From positions 1 through 61,965 of the forward strand of contig CABUJH010000005.1 of assembly GCA_902491895.1 (NCBI GenBank): 61,965 bases of DNA, read 5' to 3'. The notes beneath the pieces were generated by a model that saw only the letters and a list, made by a program, of their open reading frames with translations, searched no databases and had not been told where the DNA came from. Below are positions 25,845 through 33,969 of the stretch, in pieces. The position numbers and the translations under genes are program-made. Origin of the DNA: an uncultured Collinsella sp. (GTDB lineage: Bacteria; Actinomycetota; Coriobacteriia; Coriobacteriales; Coriobacteriaceae). Within the stretch, counting starts at the first letter, position 1; each line of letters starts with the position of its first letter.

Positions 25845-26486
25845 ATGTTCGATCAGTTCTACACCACGCTTGAGTCCCTGGGCATCGTGCCGGTCGTCGT
25901 GCTCGATGAGGTCGAGGACGCCGCACCGCTCGCCCACGCCCTTATGGCAGCCGGCATGAAGTCCGCCGAGGTCACCTTCCGCACCGCCTGCGCCGCCGAG
26001 TGCATCGCCGTCATGGCCGAGGCCGAGCCCGAGATGTGCGTTGGTGCCGGCACCGTCCTGACCGTCGAGCAGGTTGAGCAGGCCCGCGCCGCCGGTGCCG
26101 AGTTCATCGTCTCCCCGGGTTACAACGAGGACGTCGTGAAGCACTGCATCGACATCGACCTGCCCGTCCTTCCCGGCACCGTGACCCCCTCCGAGGTTAC
26201 CGCCGCCGAGAACCTGGGCCTCAAGGTCACCAAGTTCTTCCCCGCGTCCCAGTATGGCGGTCTGAACACCATCAAGGCCCTTGCCGCTCCGTTTGTCGGT
26301 CACCGCTTTATGCCTACCGGCGGTGTGAGCACCGACAACGTCGAGGAGTACCTGAGCTCCTCTGCCATCATCGCCTGCGGTGGCACCTGGATGGTTAAGC
26401 CGGCCCTGTTTGCCGACGGCGACTTCTCCAAGGTCGAGCAGATTGCCCGCGATGCCATGGACGTCGTCAAAAAGGTCCGCGGCTAG
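25845..26486 (+). CDS. eda: KDPG aldolase
   Basis: Splits 2-keto-3-deoxy-6-phosphogluconate into pyruvate and glyceraldehyde-3-phosphate. 213 residues, the normal length of this class I aldolase. The general-base Glu42 lies in EVTFRT, and the Schiff-base Lys130 in TKFFPASQYGG; GTVTPSE and PTGGVSTDN are the other conserved loops. ATG at 25845 follows GAAAGGAAC. It forms one functional unit with kdgK upstream and takes carbon from the galacturonate, unsaturated uronate and sugar-acid branches of this locus. A strong terminator follows. Confidence 0.94.
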   Translation: MFDQFYTTLESLGIVPVVVLDEVEDAAPLAHALMAAGMKSAEVTFRTACAAECIAVMAEAEPEMCVGAGTVLTVEQVEQARAAGAEFIVSPGYNEDVVKHCIDIDLPVLPGTVTPSEVTAAENLGLKVTKFFPASQYGGLNTIKALAAPFVGHRFMPTGGVSTDNVEEYLSSSAIIACGGTWMVKPALFADGDFSKVEQIARDAMDVVKKVRG

Positions 26487-26503
26487 GTTTAGCTCTCTAT
26501 CGT

Positions 26504-26541
26504 GAAAGGGGGCGTGCCCTAGACCTCGCCCCCTTTCTTTT
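26504..26541 (+). terminator. eda terminator
   Basis: GAAAGGGGGCG and CGCCCCCTTTC arms with a 12-base loop, followed by TTTT on the plus strand. Confidence 0.85.
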
Positions 26542-26545
26542 AAAA

Positions 26546-26638
26546 CGGCTCGGAAGCGCGCCGTTTCCGTCACGAGCAAGAACCAAAACCGTCTTGTATG
26601 CTGATAGAACGTGACGGAAGCGACACGCCCCCGAGCCG
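26546..26638. repeat. 93-bp imperfect palindrome
   Basis: Outer arms of 29 bp start CGGCTCGG and end TTCCGTCACG; 24 of 29 positions match and all five differences are transitions. The centre is unpaired. Confidence 0.6.
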
Positions 26639-26705
26639 CTTTGCCTACTCGGCTGGCAGTCGCACTCAACTAAGACACTTCGACAAAAGCCGAACCATCA
26701 AAACA

Positions 26706-26770
26706 GCTGCGGCACCGTCTGGAGGAATGGACCCTTGCTTCCGGTCTTTTCCTCCAAGCGACGCCGCAGC
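26706..26770. repeat. 65-bp imperfect palindrome
   Basis: GCTGCGGC at one end and GCCGCAGC at the other, with inner GGAGGA/TCCTCC and GACC/GGTC pairs. Geometry is like families A and B but the sequence is different. Confidence 0.55.
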
Positions 26771-26798
26771 CTTTTCGTGCCCCAATAGCGCCTCGCAC

Positions 26799-26861
26799 TT
26801 GCGGTGAAATAGGGACTATTTACGCCATCAGGGCCGCAAAACAATCCCCATTTCACCGCAA
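26799..26861. repeat. family B palindromic repeat, copy 1 (63 bp)
   Basis: TTGCGGTGAAAT at the left end and ATTTCACCGCAA at the right end. It ends 18 bp beyond the stop of the gntR-type gene, where it could act as a terminator. Confidence 0.8.
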
Positions 26862-26878
26862 CTAATGAAGGGAACGAG

Positions 26879-27571
26879 TTAGATGGCCGAGTCTTTGGAC
26901 AGCTCAAAATAGTCAGGATGCAAGGCAATAACCGGACCCTGCTCCTCGGGCATTAGATGCAAATGCGTCTCTGCCAGATAGCTCGCCGTGTCGGTATCGC
27001 CCTTCTTAATGGCCTCGAGAATCCGGCGATGCTGCCCACGGATCGGCTCCCAGTCCAGATCCTGCGACACCATACGCAACCAGTTGTATCGCTCAAAGTG
27101 CGTATTGACGCTCTTCATCCAATCCCACAACATGTGACGGCCGGCAATCGCAAAACACGTCTCATGGAACAGGTTGTCCAGGTCGAAAAAGCGACGCGTT
27201 TCGCCATGGTCGAGCGACTCGGACTCGGCAAGAATCTGCTCAAGCCGCTGCTTTTGCTCGGGCGTAGCAGCCGAACAACATTTAATGAGTACGCTTCTTT
27301 CGAGCTTTTCGCGCAAGAAACAGGCATTCTCGGCGTGTTCCATGCTGATCTTAGAAACGTAGGTGCCGCTTTTGGGACGTGTTTCGACCAGCTCCTGCTC
27401 GCGCAGGCGCACAAAGGATTCGCGAATGGGCGTACGCCCAATTCCTGTCTCTTTTTCCAGACCAATCGCCGAAAGGCGCGTGCCGGGCTTGAGCTCGGCA
27501 TAGATGATCTTGGAGCGCAATGCGTTGTATGCCTGATCTTGCAGGCTCTGATAATGCTGGTGTTGTTCCAT
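26879..27571 (-). CDS. GntR/FCD-family transcription regulator
   Basis: 230 residues: a winged HTH in the first 75 residues (QDQAYNALRSKIIYAELKPGTRLSAIGLEKETGIGRTPIRESFVRLREQELV) and an all-helical FCD ligand domain after it. FCD regulators usually sense small organic or sugar acids. ATG at 27571 follows GAGGG; the 14 codons upstream are less likely. It lies between eda and the sugar-acid dehydratase gene, all part of KDG metabolism, so an aldonate or uronate effector is likely but not certain. It is a second, distinct copy of the type also found at 31316. Confidence 0.85.
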   Translation of the reverse strand: MEQHQHYQSLQDQAYNALRSKIIYAELKPGTRLSAIGLEKETGIGRTPIRESFVRLREQELVETRPKSGTYVSKISMEHAENACFLREKLERSVLIKCCSAATPEQKQRLEQILAESESLDHGETRRFFDLDNLFHETCFAIAGRHMLWDWMKSVNTHFERYNWLRMVSQDLDWEPIRGQHRRILEAIKKGDTDTASYLAETHLHLMPEEQGPVIALHPDYFELSKDSAI

Positions 27572-27644
27572 AAAGCCCTCGGATGAAGCCCACGGTTTGT
27601 CGAATATCACCACGTAATACTATCGCATCCCCCATCTCCTCATT

Positions 27645-27707
27645 TACGGCGAAATAGGGGCCGCTGGCGACACCCGCGCCGTCAAACTATCCCCAATTCG
27701 GCGCAAC
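27645..27707. repeat. family B palindromic repeat, copy 2 (63 bp, diverged)
   Basis: TTACGGCGAAATAGGGG ... TCCCCAATTCGGCGCAA. It keeps the exact 63-bp length but carries several changes in both arms. Confidence 0.65.
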
Positions 27708-27754
27708 TTCCAACCAGTCATTTAGGAACGAGGCTTTTAGCTAAGGTTGAACAA

Positions 27755-27788
27755 AAAAGCTCCGAGCTCGTGCAAGCTCGGAGCTTTT
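27755..27788 (-). terminator. terminator of the dehydratase gene
   Basis: Perfect 14-bp arms AAAAGCTCCGAGCT and AGCTCGGAGCTTTT with a 6-base loop, T-rich on both exits. Confidence 0.88.
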
Positions 27789-27832
27789 CGTGCCGCGCAT
27801 CTATGAGAGGAGATATTTGATGCGCATGGGCG

Positions 27833-29611
27833 CTACTCCATGTAGCCACCCTGAATGGCGGAAACTGCATGCTCGGTAAAGAACTTGAGCGTGCCGGAGG
27901 TGTAACGATTAGCCTTGGGCTTCCAAGCGGCTCGGCGCTCGGCCAGGACGGCGTCGACCTCGGCCGGCTCCATCTCCTTGCCGGCGATGCCCACGATGGA
28001 CAGCGAGCGCTCGGGGATGTTGATTCGGATAAGGTCGCCCTCCTCAATCAGGGCAATCGGACCGCCCACAGCGGCCTCGGGCGAAACATGACCGATAGCC
28101 GGGCCCTTGGAGGCGCCGGAGAAGCGGCCATCGGTGATCAGGGCAATGCTCGCGCCCAGCTCGGGGTCGCTGGCGATAGCCTCGGTGGTGTAGAACATCT
28201 CGGGCATGCCGGAGCCCTTGGGGCCCTCGTAGCGAATGATGACGGCGTCACCGGGCTTGACCTCGTGCGTCAGGACGGCGTGGATAGCGTCCTCCTCACA
28301 ATCGAACGGGCGAGCCTTAAGCGTAGCCTGGAACATCTCGCGCGGAACAACCGTGTGCTTGACGACGGCGCCCTCGGGGGCAAGGTTGCCGTGGAGGATG
28401 GCGATGGAGCCATCGGTACCAAAAGCCTGGTCAAACGGGCGAATGATGTCTTCGCGCTTGAGGTTCCACTTCTCCAAGTAGCGGCCACACTTCTCGTAGT
28501 AGCCGTTGTTCTTAAGGTCCTCGAGGTTTTCGCCGAGGGTCTTGCCGGTGACGGTCATGACATCGAGGTGGAGCATCGACTTGATCTCCTCCATGATGCG
28601 TGGCACGCCGCCCGCATAGTAGAAGAACTGCGCCGGCCACTCACCTGCGGGACGAACGTTGAGCAGGTAGTGGGCGCCACGGTGCAGGCGATCGAAGTCG
28701 TCGGCGGACATCTCGATGCCAAACTCGCGGGCGATCGCGGGGATGTGCAGCAGCGAGTTGGTGGAGCCCGAAATGGCGCCGTGGACCATGATGAGGTTCT
28801 CGAAGGACTCCTTGGTCACGATGTCGCGCGGGCACAGGTTGTGCTCGGAGAGCCACACGGACTGACGGCCGGCCTCGCGCGCAAACTCACGCAGGTCGGA
28901 GCTGGTGGCGGGCAGCAGGGCCGTGCCGGGGAGCATAAGGCCCAGGGCCTCGGCGGTAACCTGCATGGTCGACGCGGTGCCCATAAACGAGCAGGCGCCG
29001 CAGCTGGGGCATGCGTTGTGTTTGGCAAACTCAAGCTCCTCGCGGGAGATCTCGCCGCGCTCGTAGCGGGCAGAAATCGCGCCGAGCTGCTCCAGGGTCA
29101 GCAGGTCGGGACCGGCATCCATGACACCGCCGGTGACGACGATGGAGGGGATGTTGATACGACCCATGGCCATGAGGTTCGCAGGCAGGCCCTTATCGCA
29201 GCTGGCGACAAAGACGCCGGCGTCGAACGGGGTGGTCTTGGCATGGATCTCGATCATGTTGGCGATCATGTCGCGACTGGGCAGCGAGTAGTTAATGCCG
29301 TCGTGACCCTGGGCCTCGCCGTCGCAGATATCGGTGCAGAAGTAACGGGCACCGTGACCGCCAGCCTCGGCAACGCCGGCACGGACCTCCTCGACCAGCT
29401 CGAACAGGCCGGCAGAACCCGGGTGCGAATCGCCAAAGGTCGACTCGATAATGACCTGCGGCTTGTCCAGATCCTCGATAGACCAGCCAGAGCCCAGGCG
29501 CAGCGGGTCCATCTCGGGGCTGATGGTGCGAAACTTGCCGGAACGCGGCTGCAGCTTGGCAACCAGGTCGGCTGCCTCCTGCTGAATCTGTGCCTTGGTC
29601 TTCTCGTCCAT
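27833..29611 (-). CDS. IlvD/Edd-family dehydratase, probably acting on a sugar acid
   Basis: Iron-sulphur dehydratase of 592 residues. Cluster cysteines are visible at Cys96 (ICDGEAQGHDG), Cys138 (ASCDKGLPAN) and in CPSCGACSFMGT (Cys201, 204, 207); GSTNSLLHIP is the substrate-side motif. The family includes dihydroxy-acid dehydratase of valine synthesis, phosphogluconate dehydratase and aldonate dehydratases. Here it follows a gluconate-type permease on the same strand and lies in a KDG locus with kdgK and eda, so dehydration of gluconate or a related aldonate to KDG is the most likely role. An ilvD role cannot be excluded from sequence. ATG at 29611 follows GAGGAG. Confidence 0.85.
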   Translation of the reverse strand: MDEKTKAQIQQEAADLVAKLQPRSGKFRTISPEMDPLRLGSGWSIEDLDKPQVIIESTFGDSHPGSAGLFELVEEVRAGVAEAGGHGARYFCTDICDGEAQGHDGINYSLPSRDMIANMIEIHAKTTPFDAGVFVASCDKGLPANLMAMGRINIPSIVVTGGVMDAGPDLLTLEQLGAISARYERGEISREELEFAKHNACPSCGACSFMGTASTMQVTAEALGLMLPGTALLPATSSDLREFAREAGRQSVWLSEHNLCPRDIVTKESFENLIMVHGAISGSTNSLLHIPAIAREFGIEMSADDFDRLHRGAHYLLNVRPAGEWPAQFFYYAGGVPRIMEEIKSMLHLDVMTVTGKTLGENLEDLKNNGYYEKCGRYLEKWNLKREDIIRPFDQAFGTDGSIAILHGNLAPEGAVVKHTVVPREMFQATLKARPFDCEEDAIHAVLTHEVKPGDAVIIRYEGPKGSGMPEMFYTTEAIASDPELGASIALITDGRFSGASKGPAIGHVSPEAAVGGPIALIEEGDLIRINIPERSLSIVGIAGKEMEPAEVDAVLAERRAAWKPKANRYTSGTLKFFTEHAVSAIQGGYME

Positions 29612-29719
29612 GGTGCTCTCCTCTTTTGGTTTGAACGGTTGTACCAATCGTTGGTTAATGAATCAGGTGTAAATGGGTACCGAGCGATGCACTCGGCAAA
29701 AGATGCTTAGCTACGCGAA

Positions 29720-31081
29720 CTAGGCGAAGAACGAAATCACCAGGGCGCAGGCAAGACCCGAAAGGCCGATGAGCGTCTCCATAACGGTCCAGGACTTGAG
29801 GGTGGTCTTCTCGTCAATCTCCAGGAACGAGGAGCACATCCAAAAACCGGCATCGTTGACGTGCGAGAGGGCCGTGGCACCGCCGCAGATAGCAAGACAG
29901 ATAGCGGCACGCATGAGCACTGAGGCTCCGGAAACCGCAGGCATGGCGGCCATAATGCCCGATGCCATGGTCATAGCGACGATGGAGCTGCCGACAGAGG
30001 CACGCACCATGACGGCAATCAAAAAGGCAACGACCACCAAAGGCAGCGGTGAGGCCTCGAGCATAGGGCCGATAACCTGGCCCAAGCCGCAGTCCTGCAG
30101 CATCCAGCGAATGACGCCGCCACAGGCGATAACCAGCAAGATCATGCCGACGGGCTTAAGAGAGCGGTCGAGCAGGGCCTTGAGCTCGGCGCCGGAGTAG
30201 CCGCGGCGCGCGCCCAGCAGATACATCGCGACGAGCGTGGCAAGCGTCAAAGCGACGAACGGCTTGCCCAGGAAGGCGAGAATCGAGGCGAGCTCGGCGG
30301 GCATGGGGATATAAGAAGACAGCGTGCCCAGCAAAATCAGACAAAGCGGCGTGAGCACGATGGCAAGCACCATACCAAAGGAGGGAAGCTCCTTTTCGTC
30401 GCTCGCGCCCTCGGCAGAGGTAAAGTGCTCCGGAACATCGGTAAAGATGCGACCGCCGACGTTGCGGCCCCAGATGACGCCAGCGATTGCCATGGCGATG
30501 AAGGCGGTGGGGATACCGACAAGAATCATGGTGCCCAGGTCGACACCGAGCGTGCCGGCGACCAGAACCGAACCGGCCGATGGCGGCACAAACGCATAGC
30601 CAGCGGCAAGTCCCGCGAGCAGCGCGATGCCGTAGTAGAGCGTCGACTTTTTGGTCTGGGATGCCACGCTAAACGCAAGCGGAATCAAAACGACTACGCC
30701 CGCCTCAAAGAACACCGTAGTGCCGATGACCAGACCGGTAATGCCCAGTGCCCAGCTGGAGTGGCCCTGCCCAAAGGTATCGATGAAGGTCTGGGCAATC
30801 TTCTTGGCGCCGCCGCTCTCCTCAAGAATCTGGCCAAACATCGAACCCAGGCCAATGAGCAGGGCGATGTTTTGCAGCGTGGTGCCCACGCCCTTGGTGA
30901 CAGTGTCCGCCACCAGGTCGAGCGGCATACCGGCGCCGATGCCAGTCGCGAGCGCCGAGACCATCATCGACAGCACGGGATGCAGCTTGAACTTGATGAT
31001 GAGCGCAAGCAGCAGCGCGATGCCCACGATAGCGGCGATGACCAGCCTGGTGGGGTCGGCCATAAACGTTGGGTCTGACAT
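29720..31081 (-). CDS. GntP-family gluconate/sugar-acid permease
   Basis: Inner-membrane importer of 453 residues with 12 or more hydrophobic segments and the GntP core (MVSALATGIGAGMPLDLV; GHSSWALGITGLVIGTTVFFEAGVVVLIPL; FVPPSAGSVLVA). Known members carry gluconate and related sugar acids with protons. It is the first gene of a unit with the IlvD/Edd-type dehydratase 108 bp downstream. Palindromic sites for a GntR-type regulator lie in its promoter, and the divergent gene encodes such a regulator. The start MSDPTFM follows GGAGGAAAG. Confidence 0.92.
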   Translation of the reverse strand: MSDPTFMADPTRLVIAAIVGIALLLALIIKFKLHPVLSMMVSALATGIGAGMPLDLVADTVTKGVGTTLQNIALLIGLGSMFGQILEESGGAKKIAQTFIDTFGQGHSSWALGITGLVIGTTVFFEAGVVVLIPLAFSVASQTKKSTLYYGIALLAGLAAGYAFVPPSAGSVLVAGTLGVDLGTMILVGIPTAFIAMAIAGVIWGRNVGGRIFTDVPEHFTSAEGASDEKELPSFGMVLAIVLTPLCLILLGTLSSYIPMPAELASILAFLGKPFVALTLATLVAMYLLGARRGYSGAELKALLDRSLKPVGMILLVIACGGVIRWMLQDCGLGQVIGPMLEASPLPLVVVAFLIAVMVRASVGSSIVAMTMASGIMAAMPAVSGASVLMRAAICLAICGGATALSHVNDAGFWMCSSFLEIDEKTTLKSWTVMETLIGLSGLACALVISFFA

Positions 31082-31094
31082 CTTTCCTCCAATT

Positions 31095-31190
31095 CATCAG
31101 ACCTTTTGAATTCGTCTGATGACTATAGCGTGTTTTGGAAAGGTCTGATGTTTTATTTTGAAATTTGTTCGAAATACATCTGATGTATTT
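31095..31190. promoter_or_regulatory. GntR-type operators in the gntP control region
   Basis: CATCAGAC (31095-31102) pairs with GTCTGATG (31114-31121). AGGTCTGATG recurs at 31141-31150, and AAATACATCTGATGTATTT (31172-31190) is a near-perfect palindrome. A TATAGT box for gntP on the minus strand lies among them. The sites fit the divergent GntR/FCD regulator. Confidence 0.55.
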
Positions 31191-31315
31191 GGTAAACAGT
31201 CGTATTTGCGCTGCGAACGGTATATCTAAGCCGCCCAACTCAAATCCAGCGGCCAATATCGCATCCGTGGTGCGCTAAAATAGCTCAGATGAATTTTGTA
31301 ATGAAAGGTATAGCT

Positions 31316-32008
31316 ATGGCCCGCGCCGAATCGGGACTCCCCGAGCAAATATCGGAGAAAATCATTCAATTGATTCTGGATGAACACCTTGAGCAAGGCG
31401 ATCGCCTGCCCAAGGAAACCGTGCTGGTCGAGCGCTTGGGCGCCGGCAGGAGCACTGTGCGCGAGGCCATGAAGTTGCTGCAGTCGCGCAATATCGTGCG
31501 CATTAAGCAAGGTTCGGGCACCTATGTGGCGTCAAACCCCGGCGTTGCCGACGACCCGCTGGGCTTTACCTTTATCAACGACAAGCAGCGTCTGGCGCGC
31601 GACCTACTCGAGGTGCGCTTTATGATCGAGCCGCAGATGGCACGCATGGCGGCCGAGCACGCAACCAACGACCAGGTCGTCTGTATCAAAGATCTCTGCG
31701 ACGAATCCGAGCGCCTGGCCGAGGCCGGTGAGGATTACTCCGCCGCCGACACCGCGTTCCACAATGCCATTGCCGAAAGCTCCGGAAACCTCGTCGTTCC
31801 CCGCCTGATGGGCGTGCTCAAGGCATCCGTCCCCCTCTTTATCGACGTGACCGGCAAAAAGCTGGTTGAGGAGACCATCCGCACCCACCGTGGCGTGGCC
31901 GACGCCATCGCCGCGCGCAATCCCACCGCAGCGCACGATGCGATGTATTTGCATCTGGTGTACAACCGCAACATGATCGCAGAGGGCACGCAGGAACAGG
32001 GCGAATAA
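31316..32008 (+). CDS. GntR/FCD-family regulator of the sugar-acid permease unit
   Basis: 230 residues: winged HTH (QISEKIIQLILDEHLEQGDRLPKETVLVERLGAGRSTVREAMKLLQSRNIVRIKQGSGTYV, about 10-70) and an FCD domain with the helical metal/ligand pocket (RFMIEPQMARMAAEHA; TAFHNAIAESSGN). ATG at 31316 follows GAAAGG at 9 bases. It is divergent from the gntP-type gene, with palindromic operators in between, so it very likely controls the permease and dehydratase. The effector is probably the imported sugar acid or a derivative; that part is inference. Confidence 0.88.
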   Translation: MARAESGLPEQISEKIIQLILDEHLEQGDRLPKETVLVERLGAGRSTVREAMKLLQSRNIVRIKQGSGTYVASNPGVADDPLGFTFINDKQRLARDLLEVRFMIEPQMARMAAEHATNDQVVCIKDLCDESERLAEAGEDYSAADTAFHNAIAESSGNLVVPRLMGVLKASVPLFIDVTGKKLVEETIRTHRGVADAIAARNPTAAHDAMYLHLVYNRNMIAEGTQEQGE

Positions 32009-32049
32009 ACGTCCGTGCGGCAAGGACAAGACTGCCGTTCGCCTTTTAA

Positions 32050-32065
32050 AAGTGAACGTTCACCT
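32050..32065. promoter_or_regulatory. GTGAACGTTCAC operator upstream of the DhuD-like gene
   Basis: AAGTGAACGTTCACCT, nearly identical to the sites before uxaC and the pectin transporter. It is upstream of the TATACT box at 32106-32111. Confidence 0.7.
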
Positions 32066-32139
32066 GATTTTAGGAAATAAGGGGTGGCTATTACGCCGCT
32101 TCACCTATACTGACCTTGTATGAGAAGCATGACTTTTAT

Positions 32140-32155
32140 AGATGAACGTTTCTTT
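32140..32155. promoter_or_regulatory. diverged operator copy in the leader of the DhuD-like gene
   Basis: AGATGAACGTTTCTTT keeps one good half-site (TGAACGTT) and lies just before the ribosome-binding site. Confidence 0.4.
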
Positions 32156-32168
32156 TGAAAGGATCGCT

Positions 32169-32978
32169 ATGTCTGATCTTATGGACAGCTTCCGCCTGGA
32201 TGGCAAGGTCGCGCTCGTGACCGGCGCCACCTACGGCATTGGCATGGCCATTGCCGAGGCGCTCGGAGAGGCCGGCGCCAAAATCGCCTTTAACGCCCGT
32301 CACGCCGACAAAGTAGCCGAGGCCGAGAAGCACTACCGTGAGCTGGGTTTTGACGCTCACGGCTATGTTGCCGACGTCACCGACGAGGCCGTCGTTGCCG
32401 AGCTCATCGCCAAGATCGAGGCCGACTTTGGCACCACACCCGACATCCTGGTCAACAACGCCGGCGTCATCCAGCGTACCCCGATGCTCGACATGAGCGC
32501 CGAGGACTTCCGCCGCGTCGTCGATATTGACCTCAACGCACCGTTTATCGTGTCCAAGGCCTGCCTGCCCGGCATGATCGCCAAGGGCCACGGCAAGATC
32601 ATCAACATCTGCTCGATGATGAGTGAGCTGGGCCGCGAGACCATCGCCGGCTATGCCGCGGCCAAGGGCGGCCTGAAGATGCTCACCAAGAACATCTGCT
32701 CCGAGTTTGGCGAGGCCAACATCCAGTGCAACGGCATTGGGCCCGGCTACATCGCCACGCCGCAGACCGCGCCGCTGCGCGAGACGCAGCCCGACGGCAG
32801 CCGTCACCCGTTTGACCAGTTCATCATTGCCAAGACGCCGGCCGCCCGTTGGGGCACGCCCGAGGACCTGAAGGGCCCCGCCGTGTTCTTGGCTTCCGAT
32901 GCATCGAACTTCGTCAACGGCCACATCCTCTACGTCGACGGCGGCATTCTGGCTTACATCGGCAAGCAACCTGCTTAG
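32169..32978 (+). CDS. SDR oxidoreductase, DhuD / gluconate 5-dehydrogenase type
   Basis: Short-chain dehydrogenase of 269 residues. It has the cofactor motif TGATYGIGMA, the NNAGV loop, the catalytic YAAAK and the C-terminal VNGHILYVDGGILAYIGKQP, typical of Gram-positive gluconate 5-dehydrogenase/DhuD proteins. In streptococci DhuD reduces 2,5-diketo-3-deoxygluconate to KDG after the DhuI isomerase. The next gene here is a LacA/RpiB-type isomerase of the DhuI kind, which supports that role. ATG at 32169 follows GAAAGGA. Two operator-like sites precede it. KduD from the classical pectin pathway has the same reaction and is an alternative name. Confidence 0.85.
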   Translation: MSDLMDSFRLDGKVALVTGATYGIGMAIAEALGEAGAKIAFNARHADKVAEAEKHYRELGFDAHGYVADVTDEAVVAELIAKIEADFGTTPDILVNNAGVIQRTPMLDMSAEDFRRVVDIDLNAPFIVSKACLPGMIAKGHGKIINICSMMSELGRETIAGYAAAKGGLKMLTKNICSEFGEANIQCNGIGPGYIATPQTAPLRETQPDGSRHPFDQFIIAKTPAARWGTPEDLKGPAVFLASDASNFVNGHILYVDGGILAYIGKQPA

Positions 32979-32985
32979 GCGCTGC

Positions 32986-33083
32986 GCGGGCTTGAGACGG
33001 GCATCTTGCCTTTCAATCGTCGGTCGCGTACCCAAGTACGCTTCCCTCCTCTTTCAAGGCAACCTGCTCCGCCTCAAGCCCGC
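32986..33083. repeat. family E long inverted repeat, copy 2
   Basis: Arms GCGGGCTTGAG and CTCAAGCCCGC, inner TTGCCTT/AAGGCAA and a central GCGTACCCAAGTACGC. It starts 8 bp after the stop of the DhuD-like gene. Confidence 0.6.
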
Positions 33084-33121
33084 TCGCTCACCGCACGCCC
33101 ACATTAAGGCCAATGTAATAG

Positions 33122-33184
33122 TTGCGGTGAAATAGTTCCTGTATAGGCCATCTATCAGGATAAATAGGAACTATTCCACCGCAA
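33122..33184. repeat. family B palindromic repeat, copy 3 (63 bp)
   Basis: TTGCGGTGAAATAGTTCCT ... AGGAACTATTCCACCGCAA. It ends 25 bp before the start of the DhuI-like gene, so it would form a hairpin in that leader. Confidence 0.8.
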
Positions 33185-33209
33185 GTTAGAAATAGAAAGG
33201 TAATTCGCA

Positions 33210-33851
33210 ATGAAAATCGCTCTGATCAATGAGAACTCTCAGAACTCCAAGAACCCCATGATCGAGGCTGCCCTTAAGAAGGTCGTCGAGCCCATGGGCC
33301 ACACCGTCTTTAACTATGGCATGTATGCCGACGCCGACTCCAAGCCCCTCACCTACGTGCAGAACGGCATCCTTGCCGCCGTGCTGCTCAACTCCGGCGC
33401 TGCCGACTACGTCGTGACCGGCTGCGGCACCGGCGAGGGCGCCATGCTCGCCTGCAACTCCTTCCCCGGCGTGCTGTGCGGCCACGTTGCCGACCCGCTC
33501 GACGCCTACACCTTTGCCCAGGTCAACGATGGCAACGCCGTCGCCATGCCCTTCGCCCTCAAGAACGGCTGGGGCCAGGAGCTCAATCTCGAGTACACCT
33601 TCGAGAAGCTCTTTGGCTTTGGTTCGGGCAACGGCTATCCTGCCGAGCGTGTTGAGCCCGAGCAGCGCAACAAGAAGATCCTCGACGGCGTCCGCGCTGT
33701 GACCATGCGTCCGCTCGTCGACATCCTGGACGAGCTCGACCAGGACCTGGTGAAGGGCGCACTTGCCGGCGAGCACTTCCAGGAGTACTTCTTTGCCAAC
33801 GCAACCGACGAGGCCATCATCGCCAAGGTCAAGGAGATCCTAGGCCTCTAA
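33210..33851 (+). CDS. LacA/RpiB-family isomerase, DhuI type
   Basis: 213 residues of the RpiB/LacA/LacB fold (MKIALINENSQNSKNPMIEAAL ... VVTGCGTGEGAMLACNSFPGVLCG ... AVAMPF), with a C-terminal extension compared with RpiB. In Streptococcus agalactiae a protein of this family, DhuI, isomerises 4-deoxy-L-threo-5-hexosulose uronate, the first product of unsaturated uronic acid use, and is paired with DhuD. The same pair is found here, and a GH105 gene that would release that uronate is in the locus. No KduI-type (cupin) isomerase was found. Ribose-5-phosphate isomerase is the main alternative. ATG at 33210 follows GAAAGG. Confidence 0.8.
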   Translation: MKIALINENSQNSKNPMIEAALKKVVEPMGHTVFNYGMYADADSKPLTYVQNGILAAVLLNSGAADYVVTGCGTGEGAMLACNSFPGVLCGHVADPLDAYTFAQVNDGNAVAMPFALKNGWGQELNLEYTFEKLFGFGSGNGYPAERVEPEQRNKKILDGVRAVTMRPLVDILDELDQDLVKGALAGEHFQEYFFANATDEAIIAKVKEILGL

Positions 33852-33876
33852 TCGCACAACTCATTGCAGCTAACGC

Positions 33877-33917
33877 AAGCGGCGGTCGTCCCACGTACGG
33901 GACGACCGCCGCTTTTT
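33877..33917 (+). terminator. terminator of the DhuD/DhuI-like unit
   Basis: Arms AAGCGGCGGTCGTCCC and GGGACGACCGCCGCTT, followed by TTT on the plus strand. Confidence 0.88.
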
Positions 33918-33969
33918 ACTATCTACCGACTGACGCCGCGGGGACAGGCCCCATGCACCAAGGGATTAA

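Larger units (their letters stand above)
26487..26878. other. gap of 392 bp between eda and a gntR-type gene
   Basis: No gene is visible. The region holds the eda terminator and three large imperfect palindromes of 93, 65 and 63 bp in series (own entries). Confidence 0.65.

Noticed and set aside
27833..29611. Valine/isoleucine-pathway IlvD as the sole reading of this gene
   Set aside because: No other branched-chain amino-acid gene is nearby, while a GntP permease, a GntR regulator, kdgK and eda are. I kept the broader family name.
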